Assembly (NCBI RefSeq): GCF_007655135.1
Contig: NC_045127.1
Span: 44,341,538 to 44,405,537, forward strand
DNA: 64,000 nt
DNA from: Punica granatum
Lineage: Eukaryota > Streptophyta > Magnoliopsida > Myrtales > Lythraceae
Reading direction: 5' to 3'
Numbering within the stretch: the first letter of the stretch is position 1; each line of letters starts with the position of its first letter. Of this stretch, positions 13,335 to 26,111 are shown in pieces. The notes below the pieces were generated by a model. That model was not told where the DNA came from. It did not search any database and saw only the letters and a program-made list of their open reading frames with translations. Both the position numbers and the translations under genes were made by a program.

Positions 13335-15722
13335 ACGATCCGATATTTCAGTCTCCAGTTCTGCCATCATACAGCAATTTAATCCCAAATTTTAAGCATG
13401 AACACGACAATGGGAAAGACATAAGTACCAAAAGTCAGGGAACAAAAACTCGAGAAAATCTCAACAGACTTGTAATGAACGACTTAAAACTTCCAATGAC
13501 CGACTTAACGACTAGTCGTAATTCGACGAACCCAAGGCAGTGCAGGGAATATACATTGAACTCGATCACCACGACAGGGAAAGGAAAACAACAGTTCTAA
13601 GGGATTTATCATTGATTATTCCAGGTGCAAGCACAAACAGAAACGGCGTGTCGGCGGACCCATCAATGAGATGATCGCAGGGGAGTGCAGAAAGCAAACA
13701 AGGAAGACAGAGCGAAGTTTGAAGAGCGTGAACGTAAACAATGCGGGTTCGATCTAGATGTAATCAGAAGATTCAGAATACGGAAATACAGTCAGGACAA
13801 GCTGCAGATTTACCTCGAGAAGTTGAAGAAGAAAAGAACACGACGACGGGGAAGAAGAAGAAGAAGAAGAAGAAAGCCAAGACGAGGCGGAAAGGGCCGG
13901 GGGGGAGAGTTAGGGGATTTATTGATTTGTTGAGGGGCTGGTTGGAGATTCCGGCAGAATTACCGGACCCGTAAATTTATGGAAAGTGACGAATGAAGAA
14001 ACAAACGGTGGAGGCGATTCGATCTCGTGCGCTGTCAGGTTCGAGATCGAGCAGCCCTTCATGCCGCAAAGCTTAGCGTAGCACGTAATTTTATTTTATT
14101 TTTGGATACAAGACAAATCCTTGAATCTAATATAATGAGATATAAATTTTAATAGTTAATTAAGGGTCACGGGTAATTTCACAACGAGTATCGAATTTGG
14201 AATCTCTTGATTATCAAGGCGAATGCATGCGCTATTGTGCTACATTGCAAGTGAATTTTCTTTCCACCGACACTAAGTATAGACCACCGCGTTGCGCCGA
14301 TGCATTGCTGATCCGTTAATTATTTAATTTATCGAGAAAATTCTTTATTTTTCAAAGAACTACCTAATACTATTATCGAATCGAGAAGGTTTTTTAAATA
14401 TTTTTTTTAAAAATATTTAATAGTTATTCGCAATTTTTAACATGATAATTTTCATAATTGCATTAAAAAATTAATTTCTTTTAGAGAATCGAGAGAGCTG
14501 AGAATTAGAAAATGAAGCTATCGTGTTTGCATTTTTCGTTTTCAATCAATCTTTTATAAATTGAATTGTAAAAATTGATGAAATTGAAATGAGGGAAGAC
14601 AATCAAGAAGTCTTGAAGATAAGGCCTTGCTGGATCCGAGAGTTCAGTAAAAAGATGATAGAAAGGTGTGCTCATAATGAGAACATCTTGATTTAAACAG
14701 TACTTAAAAAGATCAACTTTGACATGTCATATAGATTTGCTCGTTTGAGATAATGGTCTAGATTTTTATTGTTATTTTCAAATTAGATCAAATTAATTAT
14801 ATGGTTTAACATTTCTTGAATGGAAAGAAAGGAGATGTTGCAAAGATATACCCGAAGATAGTTATGCGTATTATAGAGAGATAGTTTCTCCGCGTTGGAT
14901 GCGCGTGGGACCCGTTACGTACTAAGCATCCAACAGTGGGAATATTCTGGGTTATAGGAATACGGAGTTATATTAGAATTTTCCGAAAGACAAATAATGA
15001 GTGAGACTCTAAAAGTCAATTTATAAGGACTTAAATGTTTTACTTAAAAAATTATCGTGGCACATCCTCATTGCACTTGTCAGTTCTTTTATTTATTCAT
15101 ATTGTTTTTTTGAGAAATTGCTCAATTCTTGACTATAATTAGTATTTTTCAAAAAAAAATTTCAATGATTATCCGTGAATTAAGAAGTTTTTTTTTCCTT
15201 AAAAATTTCTAATATTCATTTACATTTCTCAAAAAATATTAATTAATAAATATAACTTTTAGGAATGCATGAATACTGGGTACACTTAGAACATGTTGGA
15301 ACCTATTCAATAGAGTAGAGTCTGGGTAGATCCAATTAAAATTTGGATAGTGTTTGGATAATGATTCAAGGAACCGGTGATAACCGGTTCTGCCTCTAGT
15401 TCCAGTATATACCTTCTTTGTAATAATAATAAAAAAGAGTAGTAACCAATTATTTTCTGCCATATCTGTTGAATAAATGGCTCATATTTTACAATTTGAG
15501 CTTAATTGATTCAAATTATAAGAGCGGTTTGAATTATATCGATGCGTGCAGCGTTGCCGCCATGCCGTCCTCCCTCCATCAAAAAATCGTGAACATATAA
15601 TGTCACTTCCATTTCGTTCAAACATTCATTAAGAACTAATGGACAACCTCATCAGCAGACACAAGATGATAAAACAACACCAGTCTTTCGGCACACCAAA
15701 TGAATTCTTTAAGGTATTCTAT
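13335..15722. other. PMM leader and intergenic region
   Basis: 13335 to about 14060 is likely PMM leader and promoter. It includes an aag-triplet run at about 13852-13875 that yields Lys/Arg-rich chance frames on the plus strand. The rest is AT-rich with no exon seen. 14892-14932 contains a 9-bp inverted repeat (gttggatgc / gcatccaac). Confidence 0.4.
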
Positions 15723-17915
15723 TCATTCAAAGGATGACTCCGTCATCAATGAGAAGAACCGACCTGAAGGACCTCCCTTGGGCAGCAGGGCCAGAAGGAC
15801 TGGGCTGCGGGCGCCTTCCTCAGGTGTCATGATGCCCGTGTTGCAATTTATGTTGGTCTTGACGTACCCTGGGCAAACGCAGTTCACGCAGAAGCTCGGG
15901 TACTTTGGAGCGAGAATCCTTGTGTATGCATTCATGGCTATTTTCGAGATCGTGTACGCAGACACATGAACCGGCCAGCCATTCATTTCCAGAGAACCTT
16001 CTTTAAAGTCTTTTAAATACTTCTTCAGTACTTCAACCACTTTATCTTCCGCGAGGGTATGAACATTGCTCAGTACTTCCTTGGCCCATCCACTAGGTAT
16101 ATACTGGACGAAAAGCATACAGATTTAGGATATATATATATATATGTGTGTGTATATATATATATGAAATTGAGGAAAAATTCCAATAGATACCCTTGAA
16201 GTGAGCCATGTATAGTGCATACAAGCATTACCTAAACTTGGCTCAAAAAATAATTAGCGCCTATATATTTTTTTTTTTGTTATAAAAGAGGTGTATAGTA
16301 CAATAAAGAAATCAAAAGCTAAATAAAGGGATGCTAACTCACGATGAGAATCGAACATGAAATCTCTTGATTATCAGGTGAAAACGTGTAGTGCTATTAC
16401 ACTACACACTTTTCTTGTAATTGGTGCATATGTAGTAAGCATCAGCCCGAAGAGAAGATGGAATCGACTACACGTTCCTTTTGATAAAGTCTAATGTAAT
16501 TTAAACGAATAGGGTGTGGACCTGGTAGTCAAATAATGCGATTGATCCCTTAGTAAAGACGCAAGTTTGGGTTATCGTGAAATCACACGGGCGAATACTT
16601 CATACTGAACTTCTTACATGGTTTTGTGTTGCTGAACTTATTGATCCTGAGAGTTTCCAGCATCAAAACTCGGATACCTTCATTAATTAAATAAAAAAAA
16701 GGCTAATATGAAAAGCTAAAAAGAAATTTAAAATATCATTGTACCTTGAGCTGAACCATGGTAGAAGAAACATTGACAATCCTAGGAGAATCGGATAATT
16801 AGAGGAGATGGATGAACGCATCGACCATTCTTTTGGCACCATAGTAGTTAATCTCCAAGCATTCTTCGGCTAATTCATACGTCTCGATCGCAATTTTACT
16901 CCAATCGACTTTTACCTGATTGTATAATACAGTAAAAAGGGAACCCGATTTTTGTAATTTAATTGTCACTGAATCTTTTTTTGGTTTTACTGAAACTTTT
17001 TACATTTCCTTTTCCAATGCCTGAAGCTCTTAATGCCTCAGCATCGATGATGGATCCTCCAACCCCTGCATTGTTCACCTGCACTGGAAAATTGTTACTC
17101 TGTTTATCATAATTTTGCTTTTAGATTGAGTAAATTTTCGATGTAATACAATCTGGAAAACCCGATATAAATTGAATAAAGTCTGCTGGAGCAAAATGAA
17201 CTTTTCAATGTCAGCTTGTGTTCATGGCGGCGAGGCAATTGTTCTTACGGACAAAGATCGAGATATGAAATGCATCGGGATCATTTGTATTCAGGAATTT
17301 AATCCGGAAGAAACTTCATGTAATGTGGGTACAGTGTACAGGTGTGAATTATGGTTTAGAAAATGCACGGTTACCAGGATATCGAGCTTCCCGAACTGTG
17401 CTTTTACAAATTCTTGGAGAGAAGCGATGCTAGCAGGATCGGTAACATCAAGCTGGTGGAAGATCACGTTGTAAGGGAGACCCGAGCCGGAATCCTTGAG
17501 CTTTTCAATGGCTTCGAGGCCCCTTTTCTGGTCTCTTGCTGTTAAGACCACAACAACTCCCTTAGAGGCCAACTCCTTGCATATTGCAAACCCAATACCC
17601 TTGTTTGCTCCAGTGACCACTGCATATCTGTGAAAGCAAACCCCTATCACACGAGGAGTCGTAATTCCGCGAGAGAAAGCAAATCAGTTGTGATTAGCTC
17701 TTTTGTGTTCATATCTAAACTAGGTTTCTGCTTAGATCATGATCATCAGAGCTAGACTTTCTGTTTCTGCTTTCTGAGGCGTCGGTCCGAGAATCCTAAA
17801 ATTCTGGCCCATTTTCCGGACTTGCGGCTGGGCTCTGAGTTCCTTAGCTTATAACCAAAATTTAAACAAGGAAAGACTAATAAACATTCCAATACCTTTT
17901 TGTGGAGTCTGCCAT
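15723..17915 (-). pseudogene. SDR-A: short-chain dehydrogenase/reductase with one premature stop
   Basis: Neomenthol dehydrogenase/salutaridine reductase-type SDR (NADPH-dependent ketone or aldehyde reductase). Exons: 17896-17915, 17375-17627, 17004-17078, 16745-16915 and 15723-16103, with good splice sites and consistent phases. The full frame would be 299 aa. It has TGANKGIG (cofactor binding), VNNAG, VNVSS and YTISK (catalytic Tyr and Lys). In exon 4 the codon at 16799-16801 is TAA (codon 155), where SDR-B and SDR-D have Gln after Leu-Leu. One C-to-T change from CAA would explain it. No other damage is visible, so this is a very recent pseudogene, a null allele, or a sequencing error. A protein ending at codon 154 would lack the catalytic Ser, Tyr and Lys. 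Confidence 0.88.
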
Positions 17916-18001
17916 AGAGGAGGAGATGTACAACGAGTACCAATAGAACTCAACGAAGCTCTGGGATTCTTATCTGTCTAGCTTTCATCTTCAGAAGGCC
18001 C

Positions 18002-18012
18002 ATATATATATA
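18002..18012 (-). promoter_or_regulatory. TATA box candidate for SDR-A
   Basis: A TATATATATA run about 90 bp upstream of the SDR-A start codon. A start site about 30 bp downstream would leave a leader of about 55 nt. Confidence 0.4.
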
Positions 18013-18904
18013 ACTTTTCCTCGGTGCAAAAGCCGTGGTATCTGGACTCTCAATGGGACCCGATTAATCTAAGTTTGTATCAGATCATCTCTATAAGAGG
18101 CACATATTTCCTAATTGTAGATTTTCTCATTTACAAGACTTAATTTCGAGACCTTATGTATAAAATGAACGACTGTCGAATCACCTGAATCAACTCAACT
18201 TGGACCATTATCGATGAAGATGGAATATAAGTTTCAGAGCGGCCAGCAACTTTTAACAGGGGATCCATCTTGCTCAGGGCAAATAATAAATTTTCAATTG
18301 CTTCCAACTGATGAGGTCATTCATGATGATGGACCCATGTACACGAGTTCGAACTCATTAAGAATCGTTCATATAAACAGTGCTCGTAGTTTCCTTCGTC
18401 AAATGGGTTATTTCGTCTGAGGGCAATGTCTCTGGAATCTCATGTTTCTTCCTAGAGATCTCAGATCTTCAGATGATTAAATTAGTAAACTGTTAAAATC
18501 TTAGGTATCAACATATATGAGCATAGGAATCAACGAGATGAATGTCGTCATTGTAACATGATATGGAGTACTTGTTCGTCATCATATGGATACAGAAGAC
18601 TGCAGACTCCTTAATATTGACAGTGTGATAAAAAAATAGCTCGTACGCTCTTGCATTTTGGTGTTTCCGAAAAATTTAGGCATGTGCGTACCCCACGAGA
18701 GGATGAGCACAGGAATATATATATATATATTTCATCGTGATAAGACAAACAAATTCATCACTGCTTACTTAAGCATAAATATATAGACGAGGTTGATGAA
18801 GATATAACAGAATCTTAAAACAAGCTTCTGTAGAAACCTGGAGTCGCACATAACATATACTTACAGTTAATCCAGGAATGGATGATACGTTGATTTTTTC
18901 TGGA

Positions 18905-20691
18905 TTAAAACTCGGACTCTTCTTTCCTAACAAAGAAGCGACCGGTTGGGCCTCCGTCGGGCAACAGAGCTAACCTCACAGGGCTTTCACCGCCTTCTTC
19001 AACGGGCAAAATCCCCCTGTTGAAGTTAAGATCAGTCCTCACAAACCCGGGGCAGACAGAGTTGATGTAGAACGTCGGGTATTTCTTAGCCAGAACCCTT
19101 GTGTAAGCATTCAAGGCCGCTTTTGAGACTATGTATGCAGGCATAAATGTAGGCCAACCCTTGGAGGCCCAAGAACCTTCCTTGAAATCCTGGAGAAAGA
19201 CGTTCAAGACCTCATCGATCTTCTCTTGTGTGAGGTTCTCAGCATCACTCAGTACTTGCCTAGCCCATTCATGAGGGACGTTCTGCAAAAATGACCATGA
19301 AATTAACAACAGATTATCTTGCGAACTTGTCGATATGGATCATCATTATTGCCTGCCCAATGTGTTACATTGATCATACTGGGGTTCACTGCATCAATTT
19401 GTCAACTTTTGACATGGACAAGATGAAGCCACAGCCAATTGAGACGATTTAACCATGCTTCTATCTCGGTCATATAGATGAATTACTCTTTGAAAGATTT
19501 TCGGAAAACTTGTACTTGCCTTGAGCTTCCCCATGGAGGAGGAAACGTTCACAATCCTTGGAGAATCGGAGAGCTGAAGGAGCTCGATAAATGCTTCCAC
19601 CATTCTCTTCGGCCCATAGTAGTTTGTCTCGATGCATTCTAGAGCCCCTTCGTAAGGTTGGGTTATGAAGTCGGCCCAATTTACCTCTGCACCTTCCTAT
19701 CATCAAGAAGCACCAACAAGCATTTCATCTCTTAGCAACTAACACACACTCCATCCTTCAGAACACTTCGCATAAAATTAACGCAAACTGGACGATCTCA
19801 AGAAAAGAAGTAATGTACTACAGATAAACAGCTAGGAAATGTACTCCCAGAAAATTTCAACAACATACCCGAAACCGAACAATCATAGCATATATGGTGG
19901 TGGTTAATTTAGAACAGTCACCGGAACTTTGCTATTTTCACAGTAGGCTTTTTGCTGGTTGAACTGGAGCAGTGGAAAACATTGCTGCCATTGAACTACC
20001 GCAGCAACGAAATTGAGGGATCGATTCTGTACGACTTTCTTGACTTAACCATGATTTTTTTTTCCAGGTCTCTCAAACACATCTATTTTATGAAAGAAGA
20101 ATCTTTAGGTTGGTACCTATATATGATCCCACTTACCTTTCCAACATTGGAAGCCTGGAGGGCCTCGGCATCCACTGCGACTCCTCCGATACCGGCATTG
20201 TTCACCTGCCAATATCAATTGGATACATCTCGTCATTGTTAGACCTATACAAATATTTTGTATCTATAATTATCGTGAGACCGGATAATGGAGCTCATTT
20301 GAGTGCTTTAGTTGTGTACCAAGATATCAAGCTTCCCGAACCGGGTCTTGACGAACTCGGCAAGGGAAGCTATGCTGGCGGAGTCCGTGACATCGAGCTG
20401 GTGAAAGACGACGGAGTCCGAGGAGGAGTGTTGGAGTAGCTTCTTAAGGGCTTCAAGACCCCTTTGCTCATCCCTTGCTGTTAAGACAACCACAACACCA
20501 TTCGCGGCCAACTGCCTGCAAATCTCGAACCCGATCCCCTTGTTTCCACCTGTGACTACAGCATATCTGTTTTTTTTTTAAAAGAAAAAAAAAATGAAGA
20601 TTAGAAAAAGGAATCCTTAATTGAAGCAAACTGCGTGGGAGGGAGGGAGAAGGTGGGGCATGTACCTCTTGGTGGGTTCTGTCGCTGCCAT
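18905..20691 (-). CDS. SDR-B: short-chain dehydrogenase/reductase, (+)-neomenthol dehydrogenase-like
   Basis: Expected to reduce a carbonyl group with NADPH; the substrate cannot be told from sequence. Exons: 20666-20691, 20320-20566, 20137-20205, 19520-19696 and 18905-19282, giving 298 aa and stop [11 protein letters not shown] is at 14-21 (Rossmann glycine motif), NNAG at 93-96, and the catalytic Ser is in VNVSSS (about 166-168). YIVSK at 223-227 supplies the catalytic Tyr and Lys. No signal peptide or membrane segment, so likely cytosolic. The donor of intron 4 reads AAG|GCAAGT, a GC-AG intron; its sister genes have GT there. It lies 990 bp upstream of SDR-A in the same orientation, a tandem duplicate. 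Monomeric plant SDR reductases are usually about 300 aa, so the length fits. Confidence 0.92.
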
Positions 20692-21223
20692 GGCTTGAGA
20701 GTTGAGTTTCTGGTGCTAGTAAGAGCTATGAACTTCTGTTCTGTTCTGCTCTGCTCTCCTTTGCTCTGCCTTCTAATGGTTGCGCTGTGTGGAGCCTCTG
20801 CTGCCAACGAGAAATTCTATCGGCCATACATGACAAAGTCTAGAAAGCTCTTATGCCTTCAGCTTTTAGCCATTTTAGTTTTATATCCAATATTTAGTCT
20901 AAGCTTCAGGATTTTTGCAATCCGGTGGGCTTTCTTTTTCTTCGGTGGGCTCGGAAGTATATATTTCGACTTTGGGCAAATTAAAAAGAAAAAATATTGG
21001 GCTTTCGCTTTAGTATCCAAGGAAAAAAAATGTATATATACTTGTTTTGCCCTTTTTTTAATTAATCACATAATATTAAATTTGTTGAAAATTTAGATTT
21101 CTATTTTACTAATTTGTTTATGAAACTTTTTGTTTTCCGCCCCCATTTTCCATTGACTAGTTGTCCTTATCTATATCAAGATAAACTAGCTTAAGTACTC
21201 TCTAAATTTTCACTTGTTTTAAT
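20692..21223. other. Upstream region of SDR-B
   Basis: Leader and probable promoter of the minus-strand SDR-B gene. Open frames on the plus strand here are antisense shadows. No other gene seen. Confidence 0.4.
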
Positions 21224-21689
21224 CACTACAACAAAGTAATTTACTAGCAACTAATTAATCAATTATAGTTGCTAAAAAGTCACTTTTAACAATTAAAATA
21301 TTTTCCAAACATACATATATCTAGTTGCCATGCCCTTTAGCTATTGAGTTGTGGCAATTGATGTTTAACTAAGTTTTTTAGTTGTTATAGGCTAAAACAA
21401 TTACATTTTCCCTCTTAGTAAAGAGAAAAATGTAGTTGCTAAAATGAATTCATTTAACAACTAATAAACTCTTTAGCAACTGCAATTTCAGTTGTTAAAG
21501 AACAAAATATAGTTGCTAAAGTTTATACCAACTAAAATATTTGGTTGCATTTCAGTTGTGACAGCTTAGTAGCTGAAGAAATTGCCAACTAAATATATGT
21601 ATAGTTGAAATATATTTTAATTGTTAATGGCAACTTTTTAGCAACTAAAATTGATCATTTAGTTGCTAATAAACTACTTTATTGTAGTG
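21224..21689. mobile_element. CACTA-type MITE with AAT target duplication
   Basis: A 466-bp element starts CACTACAACAAAGTAATTTA and ends with its near-complement ctttattgtagtg. It is flanked on both sides by the trinucleotide aat (21221-21223 and 21690-21692). The CACTA end and 3-bp TSD are diagnostic of En/Spm elements. The inside is filled with subterminal repeats of the type tagttgctaaa / tttagcaact. No coding capacity. Confidence 0.88.
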
Positions 21690-21905
21690 AATTCGTACAT
21701 CTAGAGTATACACTACAAGAAATTTTATATGTTACAAATTCTCTTGTCATGGAAGAAATTTTGTCACATGAAAAGTATATTATGATAAAAAGTTAAATAA
21801 AACTAAACGAAATCTTATAATACAATTAAGTATATACATATATCTCTATATGTATATACATATCTTCAATGTAGAATGAGCGCTGCAAACTAGGTCTTCC
21901 ACTAC

Positions 21906-22452
21906 ATTGTTATCAGAACTGGACTAGATTGGCCGGACCAAGAACATGCACCATGTCCGGTTCGGTTCGTCTGAAAATTCAAATTGCAGATTTGAACCAT
22001 TGAACCCATTAAACCGGCAGGTTTTGAGCAAAATTCCATTGACCGGCCGGTTTTATGAGTTTCATGGGTTTTTTATTTAGTGTAAAAATTGCTTGGTTGT
22101 ATAAGGATTTGAACTCATGACCTCTAGCTTCCCATACTAACATAGTACCAATCAACCAAGCCACCACTACTTTCTTGTTCTTTAAACTATACTTTTAAGT
22201 ACTTCTTAAAATCCAATATTTATTTTGGAGTAAGAAATATTAAAAATATAGATATTTTCTTCCACTATTCTTATATTTCTTTGAAATCATCATACTTCTA
22301 TCTTAATTATCATAATTTTTTTAATAATATGAATATTTATTTTATTTTAATTAAACGTGCGGTCTGACCTATGGAACCTTTGGTTGGACTCATAAACCCA
22401 TGAACCCATACTCCTTCCGGTTCATCACTCGGTCCGGTTCTGATAACACTGG
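21906..22452. mobile_element. Non-autonomous TIR element with 9-bp target duplication
   Basis: Terminal inverted repeats attgttatcagaactgga and ccagtgttatcagaaccgga (right end, complement) bound 547 bp. Both sides are flanked by ttccactac (21897-21905 and 22453-22461). A 9-bp TSD suggests a MULE-type MITE. The inside contains a tRNA-B-box-like stretch (gatttgaactcatgacctc), common in dispersed plant repeats. Confidence 0.75.
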
Positions 22453-22488
22453 TTCCACTACCTCCACCTCCACTTCCATCTCTGCCGA

Positions 22489-22800
22489 TTGTACATCCCT
22501 CTCCACCCCACGGCTATCTTTTCCACTTGCTTTTGGCAGGGGGTGATTGGGTATGTACTTGCTTTTCTGATGATCACACTGATCGTGTGGATCTTGGAGA
22601 CCTTTGAATGCGAGATCGTTAGGGCCAGGAGCGGCGAGCGCCTGAGGCAGAGAGGTGAGACTACTGCTTCAGAGGCACCAGGGCACATCGAGCTGAGGCT
22701 GGTTTGCTCGAGCTCGTTCCTACTCCCCATCCTGTGCCCCGCCCACGACCTCGGGCTTGGGTTCTACGAGGCTTGCTCTGGGGCCTCGGGCTATGTGTGA
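22489..22800 (+). CDS. Possible small membrane protein or 3' exon, unrecognised
   Basis: A GC-richer island in AT-rich surroundings with a frame ending in TGA at 22798-22800. A good 3' splice site (pyrimidine run then TTTTGGCAG, about 22540) precedes GVIGYVLAFLMITLIVWILE, a clear hydrophobic segment. It is followed by a charged stretch and a Cys-containing tail. This could be the last exon of a gene whose upstream exons I cannot see, perhaps broken by the TIR element ending at 22452. An intronless frame from the ATG at 22489 is the alternative. I do not recognise the family. Confidence 0.3.
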   Translation: MYIPLHPTAIFSTCFWQGVIGYVLAFLMITLIVWILETFECEIVRARSGERLRQRGETTASEAPGHIELRLVCSSSFLLPILCPAHDLGLGFYEACSGASGYV

Positions 22801-25800
22801 GTAGGGATCAGAAGAAGTATATGCATGGCGGGCAGCAGCTAGCTAGTTGAGTGTTTTATCAACTGTTACTCTTATCTACATGTCCATGTAATTAAGTACT
22901 TATTATGCATTGGAATTTTATTAGAAATTTGTTTTGGGAATTCTGTAAGCTTGCTTGGTTTAAATTCTTTGCGAATTATATTAGAAATTTACTGCTTTGC
23001 GAATTCTATATACATCGATTTAGCTAGCCTGGTTTAAAGTCTTGCCTGCTTACCCGGTTTTCTAGCTCTAGTAGTGAGTGGCGTTCAATCATATTTTAAT
23101 CAAAGTCTCTTCGTATTGCAATTTAACCTTAGGCTGGAGAATTAATTCGTTCAAATGCTATATATTATCGTGCTCTTTACATGTACGTATCCTCTATTGC
23201 TATGGCTTATCATAAGTGAAAATATTATTCTTCTATCACTTGTTCATTCGTTCAAAAATGTATGTCTTTTAAACGATCCTTTGTTTTATTTTTATTTTTA
23301 TTTTTCTTTTCCTTCAAGAGATCAGACTCAAGATCAATCCTTCTGAAGCAATGGGCATACATAGCTTCGTAATTATTTAATAGACATCATCGGCAATCTG
23401 ATGAGGGGCTTTTAGACCATATATCTCACTAAATAAACTTAGCAGAGATGTCCCTTTCTTAAGTACTGTTGGTCCAAACAATTATATTCCTGCAGGGCAA
23501 TTGATGCATGCTTGTATACATACGGTGTCTACATATGTGTGTAATGTATATATGTTCAATAACACAAATGGATTTGTATTTTGTAATGGGTTTTAAACTA
23601 AGTGATGTTTTACAACCTCTAGAAACATAAGATTTCAAGCAATAATTTGAGTTTGTTCGGGTGGTACGGCACCCCTTCTCTTTATGTAAGGTCTCGAGTT
23701 CACTATACGACCGGAGTAAATAAGCTCTTCGAGTGTGGATCATTTCCATGTACAAGACTCGAACCGAAGTTTTTATATGAATAGAAAAATAACGATCGAT
23801 TATGAGAGTTTTACTCTTAGGTGAACCGACTTAACATTCTAATAACCTAATTTAGTCGGGGCCATTTGATTCCCATATATTAAGTGATATAGATAAATAA
23901 AAATTCCCCCTAAACTATGGGGGAGTTTTCTTTCCTGACACAAATGATATGATCTCCATATCCTTCTTGCGTGGAGAAAATTATTATTATTATTATTATT
24001 ATTATTAATTTTTGCGTGGAGAAAATTAACCTAAAGGGGGAGGGGGACCATGCAGATAATAGAGCAATTATTATTTACTGTAGGCAAACTAATGGAAGTG
24101 AAAAGAATATGCATGGTGATCATTTGTGTTATTTACTAACACAAAATTAAAGATATATAACATCATTTTTATTATATTTGCTAGTAAGTGAAAAGATTAA
24201 TTATGCGCTAAACTGTGATAATTATATACATGTATATATATTTTAGAGCATAATATATATATATGTACATATATATATATAATTATTGTATTATGCGTTG
24301 CACGGACTTCTATATGTTTATATTTTACTTATATTTTGTGAAATATATTTTAGAAATATATTGAAACGACGACTTATAATACTTTTATATGATACTTTTT
24401 GAATTACATTGACAAAATTATAACTAACTAATTTTGAATTTTCATGATTTTAAAAATTATTTTGTAAATTGGATTTATAAATTTTGTTGTGATTATAGAT
24501 AATATGAAATATATAAATGATAAAGTTGGAATATAATTAAAATGAAATATTTTGCAATCAATTAAATATTTTGCAAGGAAAGAGTGAATATTTTGCAATC
24601 CCGATCTTGGAACACGACTCAAGAGAATTAGGATTTATGAAGTGAATTATTGCATTGCACTCAACCGTTGTAATTAACAAAGTATGGTCATCATTATTCC
24701 GCAAATTTGACGCTTTCAACCTTTAAGGAAGTCAAATGCAAAGATTTTCACTGCTTCATAGATTATGAATCATAAGCCGCACTAACGCCAATTCCGGATT
24801 GTAGCCTAACATACAAACATTAAATCTAATTAGGACATAGAGCAACTAGCATGTTTGTACGACATACCTCGATGGCACCTAGGGTTTTTCGTCCATGTAT
24901 ACCATGTTTTAGAGAACACTTACAGAGATAAAAATAATAAAATCAGCATAAATTTAATTGGTAAAATCCATGTCGATTTTTTTTAATCTCTGGAAGATTT
25001 TCATTAAAAGAAAAGATGAATAAATTATCGGAAATCAACCGAAAGACGTGACGGGAGTTCAATATAAATTCACTTATTCCCCATGACCTATCATCAAGAA
25101 AATACATAACTTCTTATTGGCCGCATCAACACATCCCTCGCTCTTGATAGCCACCATAAACTTTGGCTGATGAAACATTCATAAATGAAAAAAAAGATAA
25201 TAATGTATCAGAGATGATGACTCATACTTGGCTTTAACTTAATTATACGTAAGTAAGAAACGTGAAAGCTGATCGGACCCAATAATTTAGTAAATTTAAG
25301 CAAAGAAAAGCTGAGTCCAGTACACTACCTGCTACATCGATGTGGGAGCTTCCAGTTTTGGAGCTGACAAAGCAAAATTATAGTGAATGAAAATTGTGGA
25401 AAAGAATTAGAAGCGGTAACGAAAAAGAATGTCGATAATATTTTTAGTGACACAGTACACACATAATTAAAGTAGCATACATATGAAAAAAAGAAAACGA
25501 GAACGCTATAGTTAGGGCAAGGGAGGGAGTAGAGAAATCACGAACCTCCAAAAAAAAGAATCATGAGGAGGACGCATGTAAGAAGATGGAAGCAGACCTA
25601 CAGACGGAGGTCAATTGCAAATGTGAAAGAAAGAGAAGAGAGGTAAATAAAAAGAAATTCAATGGATTATCTAGAAGCACAAAACTCTGTACGGACCATG
25701 AGAATTATTATAAGATTAATTATGATGCAAGCACTCTATCAACATATATATTGATTACGGTTAATTCAAAGGCTAAGCACCATGAGTAGGGGGTTCTCAA

Positions 25801-26094
25801 TATTTCATCAGGAGTTGAGGGTTTTCGAATATAGTTCTATGGACTCCCCTCTTCTGCTTTAATATATTATATATTGATTGATTATAAAAGCTAAGACAAT
25901 GAGTATGGATGTGTCACGTAGGACGAATCAAGATTTTCATTGCATGATCTTTCGTTTCACCACCAATAGGGACGTGGCATGTGGCATGATATCATGTCGT
26001 CACGTCGCTTACAGAAGCTAAAAGGACCATCACTTATTGAATGGTTAAATATTCAAATTTATGATAATTATGTTTTATTTAAAATAAAAAAGAG
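22801..26094. other. AT-rich intergenic region
   Basis: No coding exon recognised. It holds simple repeats, including an att run at about 23980-24007 and TATA runs at 24225-24285. At 25960-26035 there is a stretch (accaatagggacgtggca) related to one at 28803-28860. Confidence 0.45.
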
Positions 26095-26111
26095 ACTATG
26101 GGGGTGATCTC

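Noticed and set aside
13685..13974. Two overlapping Lys/Arg-rich plus-strand frames
   Set aside because: Produced by an aag triplet repeat in the PMM leader region; low complexity, no homologous motif.
22030..22170. SINE or tRNA gene suggested by the B-box-like gatttgaactcatgacc
   Set aside because: Lies inside a TIR element with a 9-bp TSD; no A box at proper spacing and no cloverleaf.
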